Shown here: positions 1 to 6,345 of the stretch, in pieces
Layout of the letters: every line of letters starts with the position of its first letter
Position numbering within the stretch: position 1 is the first letter of the stretch
Source of the DNA: Saccharofermentans sp.
GTDB taxonomy: Bacteria > Bacillota_A > Clostridia > Saccharofermentanales > Saccharofermentanaceae
Assembly (NCBI GenBank): GCA_024695565.1
Contig: JAILHX010000122.1
Span: forward strand, 1-12,957
Reading direction: 5' to 3'
Length of the DNA: 12,957 nucleotides
Translations under genes and position numbers: made by a program
Notes under the pieces: model-generated
Database searches by the model: none
What the model was told of the DNA's origin: nothing
What the model saw: the letters and a program-made list of their open reading frames with translations, nothing else

Positions 1-321
1 AGAGGTCAGGTTATCGCTAAGCCCGGCACAACAACTCCTCACACAAAGTTCACAGGCCAAGTTTACGTTCTTACAAAGGAAGAGGGTGGACGTCATAAGG
101 CTTTCTTCACAGGCTACCGTCCTCAGTTCTACTTCAGAACAACAGACGTTACAGGCGTTATCAAGCTTCCTGATGGAACAGACATGTGCATGCCTGGTGA
201 CCACGTAACAATCGAAGCAGACCTCATCACTCCTATCGCTATGGAGCAGGGTCTTAAGTTCGCTATCCGTGAGGGTGGTCACACAGTAGGCGCTGGTACA
301 GTTTCTACAATCATCGAGTAA
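1..321 (+). CDS. tuf: Elongation factor Tu, C-terminal part (5' end outside window)
   Basis: The GTPase EF-Tu carries aminoacyl-tRNA to the ribosome A site. Frame 1 is open from the first base and encodes the last 106 residues. It starts in the RGQVIAKPG segment at the end of domain II and covers all of domain III. Recognisable conserved stretches are [32 protein letters not shown] and the near-terminal [13 protein letters not shown]. It ends with ...STIIE and TAA at 319-321. The GTP-binding G domain and the start codon lie outside the window. A hairpin terminator follows closely, so tuf is the last gene of its transcript, as is common for str-type operons in Clostridia. The product assignment is very secure. 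Whether this is tufA or tufB cannot be told. Confidence 0.97.
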   Translation, partial: RGQVIAKPGTTTPHTKFTGQVYVLTKEEGGRHKAFFTGYRPQFYFRTTDVTGVIKLPDGTDMCMPGDHVTIEADLITPIAMEQGLKFAIREGGHTVGAGTVSTIIE

Positions 322-360
322 TTTCGATTAAGAACTGAACTTAACTTATTGTTAATTCGA

Positions 361-395
361 AGAGGTTGTCTCATTTGAGGCAACCTCTTTCCTTT
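361..395 (+). terminator. Rho-independent terminator of tuf
   Basis: A 12-bp stem (361-372 with 377-388, one G-T wobble) closes a 4-base ATTT loop. It is followed by a T-rich tail (TTTCCTTT). It begins 39 bases after the tuf stop. The stem design, GGTTGTCTC facing GAGGCAACC, resembles the terminator at 5848-5888. Confidence 0.85.
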
Positions 396-528
396 GCCCT
401 GCGAAAATAAGCAGGCGAAAATGAGACCTCAAATTGAATTGTCATTTGTTTGATGCCGTTTGTATGTATTTGGGATTTAGTATATTAGTGGATATGGGCC
501 GCAAATATGGGGAGAAACAGGATAGGGA

Positions 529-597
529 ATGAAAGGAATAGATGTCATGGCGCTTCTTGCCGCTCCGGTTTTCGGGAACGTAAGTAAATCCCAATAA
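529..597 (+). CDS. Possible 22-residue leader-type small ORF
   Basis: ATG at 529 opens a 22-codon frame (MKGIDVMALLAAPVFGNVSK...) that stops at TAA 595-597. A purine-rich AGGATAGGGA directly precedes it and could act as a weak ribosome binding site with AGGA at 519-522, 6 bases from the ATG. The stop lies 11 bases before the inverted repeat at 608-644, an arrangement sometimes seen for leader peptides. There is no codon-usage or homology evidence, the peptide has no known motif, and the supposed promoter upstream is weak. It could equally be a chance frame. Confidence 0.15.
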   Translation: MKGIDVMALLAAPVFGNVSKSQ

Positions 598-607
598 GTG
601 TGATAAT

Positions 608-644
608 TAACGGTGTAACGCGTTTGAAACGCGCTTAACCGTTA
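608..644. promoter_or_regulatory. Inverted repeat upstream of first lipoprotein promoter
   Basis: Outer arms AACGGT (609-614) and ACCGTT (638-643) enclose inner arms CGCGTTT (619-625) and AAACGCG (627-633) around a single central G. The 4-base segments between inner and outer arms pair only partly. It contains the perfect 8-base palindrome AACGCGTT (617-624), whose central CpG resembles LacI-family operators. No T-run follows, so it is unlikely to be a terminator. It sits 24 bases upstream of the -35 box at 668, so an activator or repressor site, or an RNA hairpin if transcription starts earlier, is plausible. The regulator is unknown. Confidence 0.45.
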
Positions 645-667
645 TTTGCCATATTATTGATGCCTAT

Positions 668-695
668 TTGATATCACCGAAAAATAATCTATCAT
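668..695 (+). promoter_or_regulatory. Probable sigma-A promoter for the first lipoprotein gene
   Basis: TTGATA (668-673) and TATCAT (690-695) are separated by 16 bases. This predicts a start near 702 and a leader of about 30 bases with AAGGAG at 718-723, 8 bases before the ATG at 732. The hexamers match well and the spacing is slightly short. It is supported by pattern only. Confidence 0.5.
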
Positions 696-731
696 TATCA
701 GACCGCTTAGGGGTTAGAAGGAGAAAGATTT

Positions 732-3149
732 ATGAACAAAAAAGCTCTTAGAATTGTATCTGTGATCCTTGCCATTTCCGTGGCATTGCCGGTTGCAGCA
801 TGCAAGAAGTCAGGCAATCGCAAGAAGATCACTGACGACACTCCCTGGTTCACTGCCGAGCAAATCGACCTGGAACTGGGTGTAGACGACAGTAAGAAAA
901 TCGATTATCTGTATTCGCAGTACGCCGGCGGTGATGAGGATTACATGGTCGTCTTCACTACAGGCAGTTACTATATCGATTACGATAACATTGATTGGAA
1001 TACATATAATTACAACGATTATGCGATCAACTTTGTTTCCGTCATCGACAAGGAGACAAAGGATACTGTAAGTTCGATCGATCTGAGCACCATGCTGACT
1101 GAGAACGATTATGCGAACAGTGCAGTCTATAACGGTGGAATGATTACGCTCCTGGCAAGTTCCTGGGATCCGATCACATATGAATCCATAACAAAGGAAA
1201 TAGATGTCGATCCTGCGACTGGTGAGGTTGTGGATACCCGCGAGCTCGAGGCAGAAGAGAGCAGCATAGAGCGTACTTTCAAGGTCGGTGAATACAGGAT
1301 CGATACAGAGTACGTATGGGGTGAGTCTGCCAACGAGTACTATAACCTCTACATCACAGGTCCCGATGGCGACAAAGAGAAGATCACTCTCCAAGAGTCA
1401 GGTACTGACATCTATGACATTGCCATGATCCTCGCGCTTTCAGACACGACAGCACTCGTACCCTGCAGCACAAGTGACAATGACCTCTACTATGAGATCG
1501 ATCTTACGACCTGCAAGGCTACAAAGGTTGATGATGAAGATTACGAATGGCTCAATGACGTTGAGATGTACAGTGCGACCACCGGTTCTGACGGATTGAT
1601 CTACTTTACGGATTCAACGGGCATATCAAGACTCAACGTAGAAGAGAAGTCAGTCGAGCAATACTTTAATTTCAGCTGGTGCGACGTCAACAGAAGTATG
1701 CTCTCGAACCTCTCTGTTGTTGACAGTTCAGAGGATTCATTCACACTCTGCGGATCTTATTATTCGAACGAAGCGTTCTCTGCCGGAAGATACAGTGTCG
1801 GCGAGTTCATTCTTATTGAATTCAATAAGGCTGATTCCAACCCTCACGCAGGCAAGGACATCCTCGAGCTTTACACACCTTACGGATATCTTGATGAAGT
1901 TACGGCTGATGCCATTCTTGAATTCAACGAGAATAACGGAAAGTACTTCATAGAAGTAACAGACCGTTATTCAGAAGACGATTACTACGAAGATTACGAT
2001 ACTGATGAGATCAACAGCGATGACGACTGGCAGAAGATCGACCTCGATGCCACGGCAGCAATGAGTAACGACCTGGCTATGGATATCATGAACGGCGAAG
2101 GTCCGGACATTCTCATGAATGTAAGCACATACGGCCAGCTCAATGATGATACTTATCTTGCTGACCTTTCCAAGTATGTAGGCGAACTTGATTCCGGCAA
2201 TTACTTCATGAACATCATTGACGGTGCAAGGATCGACGGCAAGCTTTATCAGGTTCCCGTAACCTTCACCATTGAGGGAATTCAGACTGATGCATCTTAT
2301 GCAGGCGCTTCAGGCGTCGGATTTACGACGGAAGAATATGAGGACTTCCTCAATAACACACTGAACGGTGATGACGTCATCCCTTCAGGTCAGGCACTCT
2401 ATTTTGCCAAGCTCTTTACCAACATGAGCGAGAAATTCATTGTTAACGGCAAAGTTGATTTCTCGGGTCCTGAGTTCGAAGAACTTGCCGAGTACGTCAA
2501 AGACAATGTCCGTGAGGCAGCCAAGACCTATGAAGAGATGTATCCCGAAGAAGATTACTACTACGGCATGGGCGACATGGAAGATGCTCAGGTAGCTGCT
2601 TACACCGTATGCTACGGATTCAGTTCATACTTCTACAATGCATCTGAGTTCCAGGGTGCTTCGACGATCCTCGGACTTCCTTCTGCTGACGGACGCGGAC
2701 CTTTGTTCTCACCCGGCATCTCCGTTGCAGTATCTTCACAGGCATACGATATCGATGCATGCGGTGAGTTCGTCAAGCTCCTCTTGGGAGACAACGTCCA
2801 GCGCAAGCTCGGTCTCCAGGACAACTTCGTTGTTAACCGCGATATCTTCAGAGAGATCGGTGAGACCGCAGTTGAATACTATAACGGCGACGGTAAGGAC
2901 GAGCTCTACGGATATTACTATGGATTCGACGGAGTTGAAGACGCCCAGAGAGAGATTGTCTCGGAAGATATGCTTGACGATCTTGAAGGAGTAATAGAGA
3001 GCTGCTCTGCTATGAATACTTCTGATGCGGCGATCACATTGATCCTTGTCGAGGAGATGCCCGCATACTTCTCCGGCCAGAAGGATCTTGATGACGTCAT
3101 TAAGATCATGCAGGACAAGATCCAGACGATCCTTAACGAGAGAAAATAA
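732..3149 (+). CDS. Large lipoprotein with propeller-like N-terminus and solute-binding C-terminus (paralog 1)
   Basis: This 805-residue lipoprotein is probably the outer-face binding component of an ABC importer whose substrate I cannot name; sugar-type family 1 is the nearest resemblance. A signal peptide (residues 1-23) ends in the lipobox VAAC with Cys24 as the lipidation site. Residues about 35-365 contain repeated strand pairs of the VIDKETKDTVSSIDL and GLIYFTDSTGISRLNVE type, which resemble WD40/PQQ-like blades. Residues about 373-800 look like a family 1 binding protein: ILELYTPYGY, DAILEFNE, LAMDIMNGEGPDILMN, LPSADGRGP, and a late helix EEMPAYFSGQKDLDDVIK. An Asp/Tyr-rich insertion lies at 410-435. 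Typical binding proteins are about 400-450 residues, so the N-terminal half is extra. The start is fixed by AAGGAG 8 bases upstream. It is followed by a terminator and a paralog. No permease is adjacent, so it either works with a distant transporter or acts as a sensor; that is inference. Confidence 0.85.
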   Translation: MNKKALRIVSVILAISVALPVAACKKSGNRKKITDDTPWFTAEQIDLELGVDDSKKIDYLYSQYAGGDEDYMVVFTTGSYYIDYDNIDWNTYNYNDYAINFVSVIDKETKDTVSSIDLSTMLTENDYANSAVYNGGMITLLASSWDPITYESITKEIDVDPATGEVVDTRELEAEESSIERTFKVGEYRIDTEYVWGESANEYYNLYITGPDGDKEKITLQESGTDIYDIAMILALSDTTALVPCSTSDNDLYYEIDLTTCKATKVDDEDYEWLNDVEMYSATTGSDGLIYFTDSTGISRLNVEEKSVEQYFNFSWCDVNRSMLSNLSVVDSSEDSFTLCGSYYSNEAFSAGRYSVGEFILIEFNKADSNPHAGKDILELYTPYGYLDEVTADAILEFNENNGKYFIEVTDRYSEDDYYEDYDTDEINSDDDWQKIDLDATAAMSNDLAMDIMNGEGPDILMNVSTYGQLNDDTYLADLSKYVGELDSGNYFMNIIDGARIDGKLYQVPVTFTIEGIQTDASYAGASGVGFTTEEYEDFLNNTLNGDDVIPSGQALYFAKLFTNMSEKFIVNGKVDFSGPEFEELAEYVKDNVREAAKTYEEMYPEEDYYYGMGDMEDAQVAAYTVCYGFSSYFYNASEFQGASTILGLPSADGRGPLFSPGISVAVSSQAYDIDACGEFVKLLLGDNVQRKLGLQDNFVVNRDIFREIGETAVEYYNGDGKDELYGYYYGFDGVEDAQREIVSEDMLDDLEGVIESCSAMNTSDAAITLILVEEMPAYFSGQKDLDDVIKIMQDKIQTILNERK

Positions 3150-3170
3150 AATCTCTTAACACTGATTAAC

Positions 3171-3206
3171 AAAGGCCTGCAGGCGCAATGCCTGCAGGTC
3201 TTTTTT
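3171..3206 (+). terminator. Rho-independent terminator after lipoprotein 1
   Basis: CCTGCAGGC (3176-3184) pairs perfectly with GCCTGCAGG (3190-3198) around a 5-base loop. The pairing extends outward through GG/TC and AAA/TTT, and six T residues follow (3201-3206). It begins 21 bases after the stop, so lipoprotein 1 and lipoprotein 2 are probably transcribed largely separately. Confidence 0.92.
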
Positions 3207-3269
3207 CGCGCGCTTCGAAAAGAAATACCAATGAAATATCTTTACCCAAGTTTTGCCGATATTTAGATG

Positions 3270-3297
3270 CTGAATGGATATTGGAGGGTCCTACAAT
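3270..3297 (+). promoter_or_regulatory. Candidate promoter for lipoprotein 2
   Basis: TACAAT at 3292-3297 is a good -10 hexamer. Its best partner is CTGAAT at 3270-3275, 16 bases away, which is a weak -35. The predicted start near 3304 would leave about 38 bases before the ATG at 3343. A promoter is expected because a terminator separates the two lipoprotein genes, but this exact placement is uncertain. Confidence 0.35.
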
Positions 3298-3342
3298 CAG
3301 TCTAGTTTAAAACCTAATGGGGATAAAAAAGGAGATAAACTT

Positions 3343-5817
3343 ATGAAACAGATTCCAGTAAAGGCAGTATCTGCCGTACTTGCGTGCTCGATGTTGTTTT
3401 CGATCGCGGCATGCAGTAAGAAGGGCGGATCAGGATCCGGTGCCGGCGCAGATGAGACAAGCCACAGCGGAAAAAAGATCACAGAAGACATGCCGTGGTT
3501 TAACGGCGAAGTTTTAAGCGTTGACGACGTCGGACTCGATAAGAGCAAGGAGTTGGATTATTCATATCAGCGCCTGGTCGGCACTGACGACAACTACATC
3601 GTCGTTATGACAACCGGTTACTACAAGATGCCTGAGGTATCAGATTCCGAGTGGGATACCTTCGACTTCAGTGCATATTCGATAAACACCCTGGCAGTAA
3701 TCGACAAGGCAACAAACAAGACCGTTAAGACAATCGATCTTAATGATTCTCTCGAATCCGAGGATTACCCCGAGGCATTCACCTATGAGAATGGAACCGT
3801 AACAGCAAGACTCAGCACTTACGATCCGATAACATACGAGATGATGTACAAGGAAATGGATATCGATGTTTCAACAGGTGAGGTTTCTGATGTCCGTGAG
3901 TGTGAAAGCAGCCAGGGCAACATCGAGAACACATTCCAGGTCGGCGATTACAAGATCGACACAGAGTATTTGTGGGAAGACATAAACACCTACTATAACC
4001 TCTATGTTACTGACCCTTCAGGCGACAGTAATAAAGTCGTACTGAAGAAAGACGGTGAGGACTATAATGACATTCCCATTATCTTCAGTTTGGGCGGCAG
4101 CAAGGCGCTTGTACCCATGAGTGTTGACGGCGAGTATATATTCTTCGAGTTAGACATGGAAAGTCTCGAGGTCACTGAAGCTGAGGAGCATGAATATGAC
4201 TGGATCGATCTCGATAACTGCTATTCATCATTTAACGGTGCTGACGGCAATGTTTATTTCACAACGCCTCTTGGCGTCTCAAAGTTCGATTTTGAGAATA
4301 AGACAACAGAATTATTCTTTAACTACAGCTGGTGCAGTGTAAACAGAAGCGTTTTGGCTTATCTGGAGATCGCCGAGGTCACAGAAGACTCGATAATTCT
4401 CTGCGGTTCAAACTATAAATGGAGCGGTTACGGCGGAACAGAAGACGGCACTGATTTCTGCATTGCCGAATTCACAAGAGCAGATTCAAACCCGCATGCA
4501 GGCAAGACGATCCTTGAACTCTATTCGCCTTACGGATATACCGAAGATAAGATCGGTGATGCCATCCTGAAGTTCAACGAGAGCAGCAGCGATTACTTCA
4601 TCGAAGTCGATGACCGTTATACTTCACTTGATGATTCAGATTATTCGGACGCTGAGACGGATGACGATTATCAGCAGGTCGCACTTGAATCTGATGCCAA
4701 CATGAGCAATCAGCTGGCAATGGATATCATGAACGGCGAAGGCCCCGACATTCTCATGAATGCCAGCTATTACGGCCAGCTTAACAATTCCAACTATCTT
4801 ACGGATCTCACGCCTTACATCGGCACGCTCGATTCCGACAAGTACTTCACCAACATTGTTGAAGCTGCCAAGACAGACGGAGCGCTCTTTAACCTTCCTG
4901 TCTGCTTCCAGATCGAAGGAATCCAGACTTTCGCAGAATACGCAGGCAAGTCCGGAGTCGGTTTTACCACAGAAGAATATGAGGAATTCCTTAAGGATAC
5001 TCTTAACGGAAGCGACCTCATCAACGCCGGCCAGGCATACTATTTTGCAAAGCTCTTCAACGCTTCAGGCGATGACTTCATCAAGAACGGCAAAGCAGAC
5101 TTCTCAGGCCCCGAATTTGCTGCACTTGCAGAATTCGTTAAGGATAATGTCAACGAGAACTGCAAGTCATGGGATGAACTTTACGGCGATCCCGTGGACG
5201 ATTATACATACTCAGGCCCCGGCGTAGGCGCTATGGTCTTCAAGGGCGACATGGCCTATGACGATCCCAGACCTGCCAGATACCAGAACTGCTACGGCAT
5301 GTCGAACTACCTCTCAACCATGGCGGAATTGCAGGGTGCAGATGCGATCCTCGGTCTCCCTTCATCAGACGGAAGAGGCCCCATGCTCACACCTTATATC
5401 TCCGTTGCAGTCTCTGCCCAGGCACTTGATGTTGATGCATGCGCCGAGTTCGTTAAGCTCCTTTTGTCTGATGAAGTACAGTTAGACTTTGCGATGAAGG
5501 ATAACTTCGTTCTTAACCGTGAAGCATTCAGGGAAGCAGGCATGGCTTGCGTTGACTATTTCAACGGTGAAGGCTACGAGAACTACTTCGGATATGATGA
5601 CAGCGCTATGCAGAACCGCATCACATTCTCCGAGCAGAATATCGATGATCTCGAGGAAATAGTCATGAGCTGCACGTCCATGAATTCGACCGATGCAGCG
5701 ATCAACCTCATCCTCATTGAGGAGATGCCCGCATACTTCTCCGGTCAGAAGAGTCTTGACGATGTGATCAAGATCGCAGAGGACAGGGTTCAGAAAGTTC
5801 TTGATGAAAGAGGCTGA
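3343..5817 (+). CDS. Large lipoprotein with propeller-like N-terminus and solute-binding C-terminus (paralog 2)
   Basis: This 824-residue protein is a full-length paralog of the gene before it and shares its architecture. A signal peptide ends in IAAC with Cys24 as lipidation site, then a Gly/Ser-rich tether (about 28-42), a propeller-like region (about 45-375) and a binding-protein domain from ILELYSPYGY (390 on) to the C-terminus. Shared landmarks include KKIT-D-PWF, NPHAGK, MDIMNGEGPDILMN, GVGFTTEEYEEFL, LPSSDGRGP and EEMPAYFSGQK. An Asp/Tyr-rich insertion again lies in the same place (about 424-443). The frame extends upstream to an ATG at 3274, but I chose 3343: AAAGGAG (3328-3334) lies 8 bases before it, and the protein then begins directly with the signal peptide. 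The substrate is unknown. The tandem pair suggests duplication followed by divergence in specificity. A terminator follows. Confidence 0.85.
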   Translation: MKQIPVKAVSAVLACSMLFSIAACSKKGGSGSGAGADETSHSGKKITEDMPWFNGEVLSVDDVGLDKSKELDYSYQRLVGTDDNYIVVMTTGYYKMPEVSDSEWDTFDFSAYSINTLAVIDKATNKTVKTIDLNDSLESEDYPEAFTYENGTVTARLSTYDPITYEMMYKEMDIDVSTGEVSDVRECESSQGNIENTFQVGDYKIDTEYLWEDINTYYNLYVTDPSGDSNKVVLKKDGEDYNDIPIIFSLGGSKALVPMSVDGEYIFFELDMESLEVTEAEEHEYDWIDLDNCYSSFNGADGNVYFTTPLGVSKFDFENKTTELFFNYSWCSVNRSVLAYLEIAEVTEDSIILCGSNYKWSGYGGTEDGTDFCIAEFTRADSNPHAGKTILELYSPYGYTEDKIGDAILKFNESSSDYFIEVDDRYTSLDDSDYSDAETDDDYQQVALESDANMSNQLAMDIMNGEGPDILMNASYYGQLNNSNYLTDLTPYIGTLDSDKYFTNIVEAAKTDGALFNLPVCFQIEGIQTFAEYAGKSGVGFTTEEYEEFLKDTLNGSDLINAGQAYYFAKLFNASGDDFIKNGKADFSGPEFAALAEFVKDNVNENCKSWDELYGDPVDDYTYSGPGVGAMVFKGDMAYDDPRPARYQNCYGMSNYLSTMAELQGADAILGLPSSDGRGPMLTPYISVAVSAQALDVDACAEFVKLLLSDEVQLDFAMKDNFVLNREAFREAGMACVDYFNGEGYENYFGYDDSAMQNRITFSEQNIDDLEEIVMSCTSMNSTDAAINLILIEEMPAYFSGQKSLDDVIKIAEDRVQKVLDERG

Positions 5818-5847
5818 TCCTCTTCTTAAGAAAGATCCATAAATGCG

Positions 5848-5888
5848 AAGGGGCTGTCTCCATCTCGGAGGCAGCCTTTTAGTTTTGT
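5848..5888 (+). terminator. Rho-independent terminator after lipoprotein 2
   Basis: GGCTGTCTCC (5852-5861) pairs with GGAGGCAGCC (5867-5876), with one T-G wobble, around loop ATCTC. Flanking AAGG pairs with TTTT, and a T-rich tail (TTTTAGTTTTGTTTT) follows. Confidence 0.9.
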
Positions 5889-5916
5889 TTTGTCGTTGAC
5901 CGTTCACTGTGCGGAA

Positions 5917-6089
5917 GTGTACACACATTTGTACGGCTGTGCGTTACAAGTGTATGTACAAAGCGTGGTTTTATGGGTGAATGTACAGCAAAAGCACGGC
6001 AGGTGTTGTACAAACGTGTGTACAAAACGGGGAATTCCGGGTGAATGTACAGCAAAAGCACGGCAGTGCGTTACAAGTGTGTGTACAAA
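5917..6089. repeat. 64-bp tandem repeat rich in TGTACA palindromes
   Basis: A 28-base segment beginning GGGTGAATGTACAGC occurs twice without change, at 5975-6002 and 6039-6066, offset by 64 bases. A second element, GTGCGTTACAAGTGT followed by a variable base and TGTACAAA, occurs at 5939-5962 and 6066-6089 with one difference. A diverged copy (TTGTACAAACGTGTGTACAAA) lies between them at about 6006-6026. Together they give roughly two and a half copies of a 64-bp unit. TGTACA occurs at 5918, 5955, 5982, 6007, 6019, 6046 and 6082, with one more at 6202. Bases 5917-5934 look like an inverted, partial copy. Possible meanings are a regulator-binding array, a decayed repeat element or a structured RNA. 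Confidence 0.8.
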
Positions 6090-6100
6090 TCGGCATGAGA

Positions 6101-6137
6101 TGGCGTTTTTCGGGCGGAATCCGCTTCAGAAACGCCA
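6101..6137. other. Long imperfect hairpin in the repeat island
   Basis: TGGCGTTT (6101-6108) pairs perfectly with AAACGCCA (6130-6137). Inside it, GCGG (6114-6117) pairs with CCGC (6121-6124) around an AAT loop. The segments between can pair except for one C-C mismatch, giving a stem of about 17 bp. The downstream bases ACATTTTG do not form a clean T-run, so I do not call it a terminator. It may be a structured RNA or a remnant of a repeat element. Confidence 0.5.
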
Positions 6138-6280
6138 ACATTTTGCCCGGGAGCTGTTTGGAAGAAGCCACGGCGGAATCAATCGAATCCGGATAGACGC
6201 CTGTACATTCTGCCGGACAAAAAAGGCACGTCTTACTACATCGGAATGTGTCCAACGTGAACCACTTATCAACCGGACAT

Positions 6281-6320
6281 AAAAAAGTCTCACAAGCGGC
6301 AAACCGCTTATGAGACTTTT
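6281..6320 (-). terminator. Bidirectional terminator, serving the minus-strand coiled-coil gene
   Basis: AAAAGTCTCA (6283-6292) pairs with TGAGACTTTT (6311-6320), and inside it AAGCGG (6294-6299) pairs with CCGCTT (6304-6309) around a CAAA loop. Read on the minus strand it ends in a run of T from the A-run at 6281-6286, 26 bases after the stop of the coiled-coil gene. Read on the plus strand it ends in TTTTCTTTTG, so it can also stop rightward transcripts. Confidence 0.9.
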
Positions 6321-6345
6321 CTTTTGTTTGTTTTAACTTGAACGG

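Larger units (their letters stand above)
396..731. other. Intergenic region between tuf and the first lipoprotein gene
   Basis: I see no convincing protein gene here. The stretch holds a possible 22-codon ORF (529-597), an inverted repeat (608-644), a probable promoter (668-695) and the ribosome binding site AAGGAG at 718-723. A weak TATATT hexamer at 481-486 could be a -10 box, but it has only a poor partner upstream (TTTGTA at 459-464). No tRNA cloverleaf or recognisable riboswitch was found by eye. Confidence 0.6.
5889..6280. other. Non-coding repeat island between two terminators
   Basis: This stretch of about 390 bases is bounded by the terminator of lipoprotein 2 on the left and the terminator of the coiled-coil gene on the right. 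It holds the 64-bp repeats and TGTACA sites (5917-6089, plus one TGTACA at 6202-6207) and the hairpin at 6101-6137. Several short frames cross it on both strands, but none has a good ribosome binding site, and the repeat period of 64 bases is not a multiple of three, so each copy is read in a different frame. From 6138 to 6280 I see no further structure. No clear promoter was found. Confidence 0.65.

Noticed and set aside
398..415. Small inverted repeat CCTGC/GCAGG after the tuf terminator
   Set aside because: Only 5 bp of stem with an 8-base loop and no T-run; likely chance.
625..639. CcpA cre box at TGAAACGCGCTTAA
   Set aside because: The central CG is one base out of register with the cre consensus and the right half does not match, so I did not call catabolite control.
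810..1394. 194-codon minus-strand frame inside lipoprotein 1
   Set aside because: It lies wholly antisense to a well-supported gene and has no recognisable domain.
3274..3342. Upstream start that would add 23 residues to lipoprotein 2
   Set aside because: It would place a hydrophilic segment before the signal peptide and lacks a correctly spaced ribosome binding site. ATG 3343 has AAAGGAG 8 bases upstream.
5917..6089. CRISPR array
   Set aside because: Only two exact copies of a 28-base unit exist, the segments between them are themselves partly repeated, and no cas genes are nearby.
5890..6282. 130-codon plus-strand frame, with overlapping Cys-rich frames on both strands, across the repeat island
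   Set aside because: The exact repeat copies are read in different frames because 64 is not a multiple of three, there is no good ribosome binding site, and frames are open on both strands. This is typical of a low-stop repeat, not a gene.
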